Assembly (NCBI GenBank): GCA_023447335.1
Contig: JAEXOD010000168.1
Span: forward strand, 1 to 28,763
Length of the DNA: 28,763 bases
Direction: 5' to 3'
Origin: Bacteroidota bacterium
GTDB taxonomy: Bacteria > Bacteroidota > Ignavibacteria > Ignavibacteriales > Melioribacteraceae
Shown: one piece after another, positions 15,305 through 22,448 of the stretch
Position numbering within the stretch: position 1 is the first letter of the stretch
How the letters are laid out: each line of letters begins with the position of its first letter
The notes under the pieces: model-generated
The model's input: the letters and a program-made list of their open reading frames with translations, nothing else
Database searches by the model: none
What the model was told of the DNA's origin: nothing
Translations under genes and position numbers: made by a program

Positions 15305-17011
15305 ATGTTAAAATCTCTCAACATAAAAGATTACGCACTTATTGAAAGTATAACCGTTGAATTTGAACGAGGATTAAATATTATTACCGGAGAAACCGGT
15401 GCCGGTAAATCAATTTTAATAGACGCAATGGGGATTTTACTGGGTGATCGAGCAAATACTGAGGTAGTTAGACGGGATTCTAATAAAGCCATAATTGAAG
15501 GCGTATTTGATATTAAAGGCAATAAAAAAGTTTTTGAAGTGTTGAACCACAACGAAATTGATTATGACAATGAATTAATTGTAAGAAGAGAAATTTCGTT
15601 AAAAGGAACCAATAGAATATTTTTGAATGATACTCCGATTAATCTTAATACATTGAAAGAAATAGGTGAATTGCTTGTTGATCTTCACGGTCAGCACGAA
15701 CATCAATCTTTATTACGAACGGAAAGACATATTGATTTTCTGGATGAATATCTTAAAACAGACGAAATAAAAGAGAGTTATAGAGAAGTATTAGGAGAGA
15801 TTAACAAAATTAAAAACGAATTGGATTTATTAGTTAATAAGGAAGCATTGGCTAAAGAAAAATATGATTTATATAACTTCCAATTAAAAGAAATTAACGA
15901 AATAAATCCAAACCTAGGAGAAGAAGAGGAATTAATAAACGAGTTGAAAATTTTAGAAAATTCTGAAAAACTTACAGAATTAAATTCATCAATTTTTAAC
16001 ATGTTGTATGATTCTGAAAATTCGGTTTACGATAACCTTAATACGGTAAAAAATTTTTTATATGATTTAGCCAAAATAGATGATAGATATAACGAGAAAA
16101 TTAGCGAATGTGAATCTATTTTGGCAATGGTGCAAGATGTATCCGATTTTTCTCGAAGTTATTTAAGTAAAATTGATTTAGATCCAAACAAACTTGAAGA
16201 AATTAGGGCACGATTAAGTAGTTTTAATCGTCTAAAAAAGAAATATGGCGGTAGTATAGAAGCTGTTTTGGAATATAAAGAAAAAATTAAAGACGAGATA
16301 GAGTTGGTATCTAATTTTAGCGATAAAATTAATACATTAAACGCTAAGCTTGAAGATTTAAGATGCGATGCCGGAATATTTGCTCAAAAATTAAATATTG
16401 AAAGAAAAAAGGGAAGTTTAATCTTAAAAACAGAAATTGAAGACTCGTTAAAATATTTAGGAATAAATTACTCTAATTTTGAAGTTTCGATTTTAAATAG
16501 ACTTGTTAACGACAGTGATCGATATATTTTGGTAGCCGGCGAAAAATTCAGCTATAATAATAACGGTTACGATGAAGTAGAGTTTTTTATTTCTACAAAC
16601 ATGGGTGAATTACCAAAACCTTTAGCCAAGGTAGCAAGCGGCGGAGAAATTAGTAGAATTATGCTAGCACTAAAAACTTCTTTAGCAAAAAATGAATCTT
16701 TACCTTTATTAATTTTTGATGAAATTGATACCGGCGTAAGCGGGCGTATAGGTCAAAAAGTCGGTATGGCATTAAAGAAGTTGGCTGAATATCACCAAAT
16801 AATTGCTATTACACATTTACCGCAAATTGCCGCATTAGCAAAAACTCATTTTTCTGTAGAAAAAAGTATTGTTAACAATAGAGTAATAAGTGTTGTTCGC
16901 AGATTAAATGATAATGAAAGATTGAATGAAGTGGCAAAACTTTTAAGCGGTGAAGAAATAACCGAGACAGGATTACAAACCGCCAAAGAATTAATTGAAT
17001 ACGGAGACTGA
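15305..17011 (+). CDS. recN: DNA repair protein RecN
   Basis: SMC-like ATPase of double-strand-break repair, 568 residues. Walker A is GETGAGKS at 29-36, the ABC signature is ASGGE at 444-448 in KVASGGEISRIMLALK, and Walker B ends in D472-E473 of LLIFDEIDTGVSG. Between them lies a Lys/Glu/Leu-rich coiled coil (about 150-370). The ATG at 15305 gives the family start MLKSLNIKDYALIE; a TTG 15 bases earlier is in frame but unlikely. There is no obvious Shine-Dalgarno sequence. The stop codon overlaps a seven-base AT hairpin (17010-17016 with 17024-17030) without a T tract, and the sigma factor gene follows after 63 bases. Confidence 0.97.
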   Translation: MLKSLNIKDYALIESITVEFERGLNIITGETGAGKSILIDAMGILLGDRANTEVVRRDSNKAIIEGVFDIKGNKKVFEVLNHNEIDYDNELIVRREISLKGTNRIFLNDTPINLNTLKEIGELLVDLHGQHEHQSLLRTERHIDFLDEYLKTDEIKESYREVLGEINKIKNELDLLVNKEALAKEKYDLYNFQLKEINEINPNLGEEEELINELKILENSEKLTELNSSIFNMLYDSENSVYDNLNTVKNFLYDLAKIDDRYNEKISECESILAMVQDVSDFSRSYLSKIDLDPNKLEEIRARLSSFNRLKKKYGGSIEAVLEYKEKIKDEIELVSNFSDKINTLNAKLEDLRCDAGIFAQKLNIERKKGSLILKTEIEDSLKYLGINYSNFEVSILNRLVNDSDRYILVAGEKFSYNNNGYDEVEFFISTNMGELPKPLAKVASGGEISRIMLALKTSLAKNESLPLLIFDEIDTGVSGRIGQKVGMALKKLAEYHQIIAITHLPQIAALAKTHFSVEKSIVNNRVISVVRRLNDNERLNEVAKLLSGEEITETGLQTAKELIEYGD

Positions 17012-17074
17012 ATATTTTATTAGAATATTCGTTAAAAAATTTGAAACAATTTAATTACGGAAAAGTATAATATA

Positions 17075-17662
17075 TTGGAAAAGAAAATAACAGAATATAG
17101 CGACGAAGAACTAATTGCGAAATTTCAAGAAACTAACGCGATAGAATATTACGAAGCTTTAGTTAAACGATATAAAGACCCGCTAATGAATTATGTGTTT
17201 CGTTATGTCGGGGATAGAAATGTTTGTTCGGATATTGTTCAAGAAACTATGATCAAATTTTACTTGAATAAAGATTCCTACAAATCATTTGCTAAGTTTT
17301 CTACATGGATTTATACTATTGCCGGAAATTTGGCTAAAAATGAATTAAAAAGAAGAAAAAGAAGAAATATACTTTCTTTAAGTAATACTGATAGCGATGA
17401 ACAGCCTTTACAAATTGAAGACAGTTCAATTTTACAGCCGGATGCAATACTAGATGGTAAAATAAAGAATGAGATGATTCAAAAAGCGTTGTTAAAAGTT
17501 AGACCTGTTTACCGAGATGTTGTTATCTTACGAGATATACAAGGATTTTCATACGAAGAAATAGCAGAAATTAAAAATTTATCAATCGGTACGGTTAAAT
17601 CACGAATTAATAGAGGAAGAACAAGACTTCAGAAGCTCCTAAAAAATATTTATAAAGAGTAG
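17075..17662 (+). CDS. ECF-type RNA polymerase sigma factor
   Basis: Sigma-70 family factor of 195 residues with only regions 2 and 4, as in ECF sigma factors. Region 2 spans about 24-95, with YYEALVKRYKDPLMNYVFR, DIVQETMIKFY and a FSTWIYTIAGNLAKNELKRRKRR end. Region 4 spans about 130-190, with YRDVVILRDIQGFSYEEIAEI and the recognition helix SIGTVKSRINRGRTRL. The start is TTG: no ATG or GTG lies near in frame, and region 2 begins soon after. The stop codon overlaps the region of the next start (TAGTGCCTATG), so the next protein is translationally coupled and probably controls this sigma factor. The responding stress is not apparent. Confidence 0.93.
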   Translation: MEKKITEYSDEELIAKFQETNAIEYYEALVKRYKDPLMNYVFRYVGDRNVCSDIVQETMIKFYLNKDSYKSFAKFSTWIYTIAGNLAKNELKRRKRRNILSLSNTDSDEQPLQIEDSSILQPDAILDGKIKNEMIQKALLKVRPVYRDVVILRDIQGFSYEEIAEIKNLSIGTVKSRINRGRTRLQKLLKNIYKE

Positions 17663-17667
17663 TGCCT

Positions 17668-18330
17668 ATGAACAACAATTTATACGATAAGCAAGAAAAA
17701 GAGTTTACATCATTAATAAACTTATTAAAAAATCTTCCTAAGGTGGATGCACCGGATAATTTTGAATATAATCTAATGGTTAAGATTCAAAACGGTAATT
17801 TAGAGCAAAGAGAGAAGCGATCATTTAGTAAATGGTTGTATATTTTTACGCCGGCTGCCGTTACGGTCTCATTAATACTGATATTCTTTATGTTCAATTT
17901 ATCGAATTATGACGATGCATTTTTGTTTGATACTCCAAAGAAGCTTTCATCTAGTAATGAATCGCATGATACTTTACAGATTCAAGAAATAATATTAAAT
18001 GATGCCGCTATTGGTTCGGTTAAACAAAATAATACGGTTAAGGTTGAAAAGAAAACTTATACGGTTGTTGTTCAAAATAATGATGTTGTAACAAAAACTC
18101 AGAACAAATTTCCTATTGATGATTCAAAATCAGTTGATTTGGATAGAGTATTAAGCGGCGACCAAAACGCTAGTAACGGAAATACGAGAGTAAGGTTAGT
18201 AAGCGAGGGGGATAATTATTATCCGTTTGACGAATTTTTAGTAAAACCAAACAAACAAGAAGACGTAAAACAGTTAAAAGCACGGATGGATTCGTTAAAA
18301 AAAGCAGCAAATAAAAATCAAAATAAATAA
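17668..18330 (+). CDS. Putative membrane-anchored anti-sigma factor
   Basis: Protein of 220 residues coupled to the ECF sigma gene, six bases after its stop. A GTG at 17662 overlaps the sigma stop and is an alternative start. The cytosolic part (1-54) is short, with LLKNLPKVDAPDNFEYNLMVKI; this P-DNFE-like helix is seen in many Bacteroidetes/Chlorobi anti-sigma-like proteins. One transmembrane helix lies at about 56-78, and the rest (79-220) is a polar, low-complexity outer domain ending KKAANKNQNK. There is no HxxxCxxC zinc motif, so it is not a ZAS-type factor. The anti-sigma role rests on gene position and topology. The C-terminal domain has no recognised fold. Confidence 0.7.
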   Translation: MNNNLYDKQEKEFTSLINLLKNLPKVDAPDNFEYNLMVKIQNGNLEQREKRSFSKWLYIFTPAAVTVSLILIFFMFNLSNYDDAFLFDTPKKLSSSNESHDTLQIQEIILNDAAIGSVKQNNTVKVEKKTYTVVVQNNDVVTKTQNKFPIDDSKSVDLDRVLSGDQNASNGNTRVRLVSEGDNYYPFDEFLVKPNKQEDVKQLKARMDSLKKAANKNQNK

Positions 18331-18395
18331 GTTATTTGATTTTTAGTAAAAATTATATTAAATTTATAGTCTTAATTTTTAGGAGATGTGTTTAA

Positions 18396-18599
18396 ATGAA
18401 AAAAGGTATTCATCCTGCTTATAGAAAATGTACGGTAACATGCGTATGCGGAAATACTTTTGAGACCCGTTCGACATCAAGTCAGATTAAATTAGAAATC
18501 TGCTCTGCATGCCATCCATTTTTTACCGGCAAGCAGAAAATGATTGACTCGACAGGTAGAGTTGAAAGATTTATGAAAAAATACGGCAAAAAAGCATAA
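18396..18599 (+). CDS. rpmE: 50S ribosomal protein L31
   Basis: Small ribosomal protein of 67 residues, near the usual length for L31. It begins MKKGIHPAYRKCTVTCVCGN and keeps the zinc-binding cysteines C16, C18, C36 and C39 (CVC and CSAC), so it is the zinc-containing (C+) form; C12 is an extra cysteine. AGGAG lies ten bases before the ATG, one of the best Shine-Dalgarno sequences here. It follows the sigma/anti-sigma pair by 65 bases and ends in a terminator. Confidence 0.97.
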   Translation: MKKGIHPAYRKCTVTCVCGNTFETRSTSSQIKLEICSACHPFFTGKQKMIDSTGRVERFMKKYGKKA

Positions 18600-18622
18600 T
18601 TTTTATAAGTGTTCTGTATAAG

Positions 18623-18649
18623 AAGGGGTTGTATATCAGCCCTTTTTTT
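18623..18649 (+). terminator. Terminator after rpmE
   Basis: A short stem AAGGG (18623-18627) with CCCTT (18640-18644) encloses a 12-base loop and ends in seven T residues (18643-18649), which overlap its last two paired bases. The GC part is only three pairs, so termination may be moderate. It separates rpmE from the convergent gene ending at 18701. Confidence 0.6.
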
Positions 18650-18700
18650 ATTTTAAATATAACAAAAAATCACATTATTTCCTTTGCCCGCAAAACACAG

Positions 18701-19108
18701 TTATTCTATAAGAGAATTAATTTCAAATTGCAAGTCATCGTCTTGTTTATTATACTTTTCATCTAAAATTACGGTATTAAACCAATCAGGGTTCAATAAA
18801 TTTACTTGTGCCGTTTTCTCTAAAAAATTAATTTCATTGGGATCAATAGAATGGTCAACAGTAATTAATTTCATTCCGTCTTTAATAAAACATTCGGCAA
18901 TTTTGGGGTCGGTAAATTTTGGTGGTTTTTCGTCAATAAATTCGTTGTATAAAATGTCTTTAATTGAATCATCAACAAACTCTCTATCAAATCCGAGAGT
19001 TTTCCCAAGTTTAAAAACAAACTTTTTTTCTTCCGGGGATACTTTAAAATCCTTGCGCATTAATAGAAGAACTCCCCTGAAATAATGGCTTTTATCTAGA
19101 ACATTCAA
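18701..19108 (-). CDS. Acidic TerB-like helical protein, hypothetical
   Basis: Soluble protein of 135 residues, mainly helical and acidic. VSPEEKKFVFKLGKTLGFD and the later HSIDPNEINFLEKTA resemble the paired helices of TerB-like (tellurite-resistance B) bundles, where a D/E-rich loop may bind a metal; this is by eye and moderate in strength. The start is TTG at 19108: AAAGG lies eight to nine bases upstream and the extra residues NVLDKSHYFRGVLLL look native. An ATG at 19060 would shorten it by 16 residues. The opposite strand also has an open frame, but its Ser/Leu/Asn-rich composition marks it as the shadow. Function is unknown. Confidence 0.7.
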   Translation of the reverse strand: MNVLDKSHYFRGVLLLMRKDFKVSPEEKKFVFKLGKTLGFDREFVDDSIKDILYNEFIDEKPPKFTDPKIAECFIKDGMKLITVDHSIDPNEINFLEKTAQVNLLNPDWFNTVILDEKYNKQDDDLQFEINSLIE

Positions 19109-19218
19109 ATTTGGTACCTTTAAGTTTTAAATATTTTAAATTATATTGTAGTAATTTAATATAAAATATTGATTAATAAAAGCAAAAACAAAAAAAGTGT
19201 TTTATTTTAATAACTATC

Positions 19219-19264
19219 TTAAAATGATACACAATTATTAAATAAATAGTATTAAAATGATACA
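19219..19264. repeat. 13-bp direct repeat spaced by 33 bp
   Basis: TTAAAATGATACA occurs at 19219-19231 and 19252-19264, start to start 33 bases, about three helical turns. Both copies lie in the divergent region between the TerB-like gene (-) and the membrane-protein gene (+). They could be paired operator sites, but the composition is AT-rich and chance is not excluded. Confidence 0.5.
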
Positions 19265-19275
19265 TTTCACGCATA

Positions 19276-19293
19276 ATAATGCTTTGGCATTAT
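19276..19293. promoter_or_regulatory. Inverted repeat upstream of the membrane-anchored protein gene
   Basis: ATAATGC (19276-19282) pairs with GCATTAT (19287-19293) around TTTG. It directly precedes and overlaps TATATTTG (19291-19298), a match to the TAnnTTTG -7 box, placed 31 bases before the ATG at 19329. A repressor site over a promoter is possible. The match is weak evidence in AT-rich DNA. Confidence 0.3.
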
Positions 19294-19328
19294 ATTTGTT
19301 TTATAATTTTGTTAAATATGCGAAAATT

Positions 19329-19787
19329 ATGGAATTAGTACCGATAATATCTACAATACTTTTATATACAACAGGGTTTTTAATAATTGTTGTTTTGATA
19401 TCTAATATTGTGAAAAAAGTTTTTGTTGTAAAAACTGATATTCCTGAAATAAAAACGGAATCTACTGTAGTTACAAAAATACCTGCTAAGCAATATGATA
19501 AATCAAGAAAACGAAAAAAGACTCAAGAAAAACGGAAAGAGACGGAAGTTCCGGATGTTAGTAGTAAATATAAACTTACTTCGGTAGGTGAAGAGTATTC
19601 AAAGAAAGAACATAGAAGAAAAAAAGAAAGAAGAAGTGAAGAAGATCGACCATTAAGAAGTAACAGATATGTTGTCGTTAATCAAAACTTACGTAAAGAT
19701 GACAACCCTTTTGTCGCCCGATATTATCCGGTTAATAACACCTTTATAAAACCGGATTATGAAAAAATAAATTACCGAGCAGAATAG
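19329..19787 (+). CDS. Single-pass membrane protein with basic cytosolic tail, hypothetical
   Basis: The frame is open from 19257, but the ATG at 19329 fits better because it places the hydrophobic helix (MELVPIISTILLYTTGFLII, about residues 3-28) at the N-terminus. The earlier start would add 24 residues reaching back into the direct repeat. The rest, to residue 152, is strongly basic and polar, with KSRKRKKTQEKRKE and HRRKKERRSEED, then a more neutral C-terminus with NPFVARYYPVN. The tail should be cytosolic and could contact nucleic acid or lipid head groups. It lies ten bases before the LOG gene and is probably cotranscribed. I do not recognise the family. Confidence 0.65.
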   Translation: MELVPIISTILLYTTGFLIIVVLISNIVKKVFVVKTDIPEIKTESTVVTKIPAKQYDKSRKRKKTQEKRKETEVPDVSSKYKLTSVGEEYSKKEHRRKKERRSEEDRPLRSNRYVVVNQNLRKDDNPFVARYYPVNNTFIKPDYEKINYRAE

Positions 19788-19797
19788 AGGAGTAAAA

Positions 19798-20460
19798 ATG
19801 AATTTTAGCAGTAAACTAATAAACGACGAATTTAATAGACTTGTTGATTATACACAAGATTATTTTGACGGAATAAGCAAACTTTTACATATAAAACCAA
19901 GTGTTGTATTATTTGGAGCGAGCAAAGCAAAAGACGAAGATTTCTTTTATAAGCTTGCTTATAATATTGCAGCCGAACTGGTAGAAAAAAACTTTGGTAT
20001 TATAACGGGGGGCGGACCGGGATTAATGGAAGCTGCCAATAGAGGAGCAGCAGAAAATTTTGGAAGTAGTGCCGGTGTAAATATGGTGGGAGAGTTTCCT
20101 TCATCTAAATATCTTGATAGAGACAAGGATATAAGATTCAAATATTTCTCGTTTAGAAAAATTTGTATGACAAAAGTTGCTCTCGGCTATGTAGTAATGC
20201 CCGGCGGGTTTGGTACCTTAGACGAGTTGTTTACAGTTCTTGCTCAAAGAAGAGTATATAATACTAAAAAAGTTCCGGTGATATTAGTAGGTACAGTCTA
20301 TTGGAGCGGGTTAATTAATTGGTTAACCAAAGTGCAAAACGAATTTGGTTATGTCGAAAGTAAAGATATTGAGAGTTTTATTATCTCAGATAATCCCAAA
20401 GAAATAGGGGAAATTTTTTACAATTTTTACCGTGATAAAATGCCTGATTTAAACTTTTAA
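19798..20460 (+). CDS. LOG-family protein (TIGR00730-type Rossmann fold)
   Basis: Protein of 220 residues with a nucleotide-binding Rossmann fold. The two LOG hallmarks are clear: TGGGPGLMEAANRGA near residues 68-82 and PGGFGTLDELF near 134-144. Proteins with PGGxGTxxE are cytokinin riboside monophosphate phosphoribohydrolases or, in bacteria, nucleoside 5'-monophosphate nucleosidases (YgdH/PpnN-like); they were long misnamed lysine decarboxylases. The cytosolic bacterial role is probably purine nucleotide turnover. AGGAG stands seven bases before the ATG. The 3' end overlaps the convergent small gene by 12 bases. Confidence 0.9.
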   Translation: MNFSSKLINDEFNRLVDYTQDYFDGISKLLHIKPSVVLFGASKAKDEDFFYKLAYNIAAELVEKNFGIITGGGPGLMEAANRGAAENFGSSAGVNMVGEFPSSKYLDRDKDIRFKYFSFRKICMTKVALGYVVMPGGFGTLDELFTVLAQRRVYNTKKVPVILVGTVYWSGLINWLTKVQNEFGYVESKDIESFIISDNPKEIGEIFYNFYRDKMPDLNF

Positions 20461-20715
20461 TTTAGCGATTCCGTCACTTAATACTTTAATAAATTCTTCT
20501 TTATCTATTCCTTCAAGTTGATATTTTCCTGACTTTACGATAACTTCGGGAGTTTCGCCTTCACCTATTAAATTTCTATAAATGTTAAAACCTAATCTAT
20601 TCCTATCATTTGGTATCGGTAGATATTTTTCATAGGAAGCTGCTAAGTTATATGCTTTTTTTTCCGGTGTATCATTCCCAAACTGTTTTACACTAGGAGG
20701 AGGTAAAGTTGTCAT
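20449..20715 (-). CDS. Small hypothetical protein
   Basis: A protein of 88 residues, unrecognised. It has a Pro-rich start (TTLPPPSVKQFGND), a middle with YEKYLPIPNDRNRLGFNIYRNL and an alpha-helical end (KEEFIKVLSDGIAKLKV). The start is supported by TTGGAATAAAC, a GGA eight bases before the ATG, and the residue composition is that of a real protein. Its last 12 bases overlap the end of the LOG gene on the opposite strand. A TATTTTTG on the minus strand (20802-20795) could be a -7 box, but there is no partner box. Confidence 0.6.
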   Translation of the reverse strand: MTTLPPPSVKQFGNDTPEKKAYNLAASYEKYLPIPNDRNRLGFNIYRNLIGEGETPEVIVKSGKYQLEGIDKEEFIKVLSDGIAKLKV

Positions 20716-20870
20716 GTTTATTCCAATTAATAATTTATTAACACTTAATTATACAAAAAAATATATTAAAAATAAAGGACAAGCATTTTTAATACAAAAA
20801 TAAGATAATATACGCTTTTTGAAAATAAAATAAATATTTCTATATTTAATAAATAATTTTGGCGGAAATA

Positions 20871-22298
20871 GTGAAAAAAATAAATGTTTTATTAGTGGCA
20901 AATCAAAGAACCCTTTTGGGATTTAATAGATGGGCAAAAGTACCGAATTTAGGGTTAAGCTCAATAGCAGCTAACCTTAATAAAGAAATTTGCGAAGTAA
21001 AAATAATAGATTTAGTAATTGCTAATGACCCGGATAAAATCTTTATGGAGGTATTAAATTCATATCATCCGGATTTAGTTGGTTTTAGTTCAATGATATT
21101 TCAGGAAGCGGTGGTTTTTAGATATGCAAAAATGGTGAAAGAGTTTGATAGTAAAATTGTAACTTTAATCGGCGGATACCATCCAACCGTTACGTTTGAT
21201 GAATTTTTTGATAGAAGCGGATCTGAAAATTTTGATTTAATTATGCGGGGAGAAGGAGAAGTTGCTTTTAATCAATTGGTTGAAGCACTTTACAATAAAA
21301 AAGATTTTTCGTTGGTTAATAATATTTCTTATAAAAAAGGAGATGAGGTAGTTCATAATCCTCAGGCACCTTTAATTGACTTAAGTACATTAAAATTGCC
21401 GGATAGAAAATCAAGAATACTAAAAGACGATTTTCATATGTTAGGTTTAAAAGCAGAAGTTGCAGAAACTTCCAGAGGATGTACATATGATTGTAATTTT
21501 TGCAGTATTCGATTAATGTATTCTAAATCATTTAGAAAGTTTTCTATTGAGAGAATTATTGCAGACCTTAAAGATGCTAAAGAAAACGGTGCCGAGGCAG
21601 TATTTCTTGTAGATGATAATATTACACTGGATAGCAAACGATTTGCGGAAATTTGCAAGGCTATTATAAAAGAAAAGTTAGGTTTGAAGTTTGGGTTACA
21701 GGCAAGCGTAAAAGGACTGAGTAATAATAGCGAATTATTAAGGCTGATGAAAGAAGCCGGAGTTTTTTGCGTGTTTTTGGGGATTGAAAATAATACGCAA
21801 GCCGGTTTAGAGTTTTTACATAAAGATAATCAGTTAAAAGTGGATTTAACGGAACAGGTTGTAAGAGATCTAAGAGCCTTGGATATTATTGTTGTAGGCG
21901 GATTAATTATCGGGTTACCTGATGACGATGAAAAATCTTTAGTAGAAACTTATAAGTATGCAATAAAAATCGGTATTACTTTACCTATATTTTTTACTCT
22001 AACGCCTTATCCAAAAACTGTATTAAGACAAGAACTTTTGGAACAAGGGCTAATTACTAATTTAAGTAATTATAACGACTATAACTGTTGGGAAGTAAAT
22101 GTAAGAACAAAACATTTGTCTGCACAAGAGTTTAGAAGAATTAAAAATAGACTTGAATACAAATATGTATTTGAATCAGGCAATATTTGGTATTTTCTAA
22201 AAAAACACCCGAAATATCTTTTAAGAATGTTATTTGAACAAATTATTAAATATCCTAAAGTTTCCTATAATTTTTTAAAAGCAGCTATGGTTAAGTAA
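20871..22298 (+). CDS. B12-binding-domain radical SAM protein
   Basis: Cobalamin-binding-type radical SAM enzyme of 475 residues. The N-terminal Rossmann-like domain (about 1-130) has the GFSSMIFQEA and LIGGYHPT features of B12-binding regions but lacks the DxHxxG histidine that coordinates cobalt in mutases. The radical SAM core has the CxxxCxxC cluster at C204, C208 and C211 (CTYDCNFCS), then VDDNITLD and GLIIGLP. Related proteins modify lipids, hopanoids or natural products, or methylate (oxygen-independent cyclase and methyltransferase families); the substrate cannot be assigned. The GTG at 20871 is preferred over the TTG at 20859 because GGCGGAA precedes it suitably. The C-terminal 80 residues are basic and partly amphipathic, and may touch the membrane. 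Confidence 0.9.
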   Translation: MKKINVLLVANQRTLLGFNRWAKVPNLGLSSIAANLNKEICEVKIIDLVIANDPDKIFMEVLNSYHPDLVGFSSMIFQEAVVFRYAKMVKEFDSKIVTLIGGYHPTVTFDEFFDRSGSENFDLIMRGEGEVAFNQLVEALYNKKDFSLVNNISYKKGDEVVHNPQAPLIDLSTLKLPDRKSRILKDDFHMLGLKAEVAETSRGCTYDCNFCSIRLMYSKSFRKFSIERIIADLKDAKENGAEAVFLVDDNITLDSKRFAEICKAIIKEKLGLKFGLQASVKGLSNNSELLRLMKEAGVFCVFLGIENNTQAGLEFLHKDNQLKVDLTEQVVRDLRALDIIVVGGLIIGLPDDDEKSLVETYKYAIKIGITLPIFFTLTPYPKTVLRQELLEQGLITNLSNYNDYNCWEVNVRTKHLSAQEFRRIKNRLEYKYVFESGNIWYFLKKHPKYLLRMLFEQIIKYPKVSYNFLKAAMVK

Positions 22299-22319
22299 AA
22301 CCTAAAGAATTTTTTATTT

Positions 22320-22356
22320 TAGAAATAGGTCATTTCTAATTGCCATAAAAAGGCAA
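22320..22356 (+). terminator. Two small hairpins after the radical SAM gene
   Basis: TAGAAAT (22320-22326) pairs with ATTTCTA (22332-22338) across five bases. TTGCC (22340-22344) pairs with GGCAA (22352-22356) across seven. A loose T-rich stretch follows some 10 bases later. They may slow or end transcription, but neither is a classic terminator. Confidence 0.35.
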
Positions 22357-22448
22357 AAGAATCTTATTTATTTTTTTGGAAATTAAAATTAAAATCAATA
22401 TTTTAAATGTTTTCGCTCTAATTATTTAATTTAAGGGTTATTGACGTT

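Noticed and set aside
17010..17030. Terminator after recN
   Set aside because: The AT-only seven-base hairpin overlaps the stop codon and has no T tract after it, so it is noted only within the recN entry.
18684..19085. Long plus-strand open frame opposite the TerB-like gene
   Set aside because: It is rich in Ser, Leu, Asn and Phe in the manner of an antisense frame, has no start signal and no family features. The minus-strand frame is acidic and has a Shine-Dalgarno sequence.
19798..20460. Lysine decarboxylase annotation
   Set aside because: PGGxGTxxE proteins were misnamed; the motif marks LOG-type nucleotide hydrolases.
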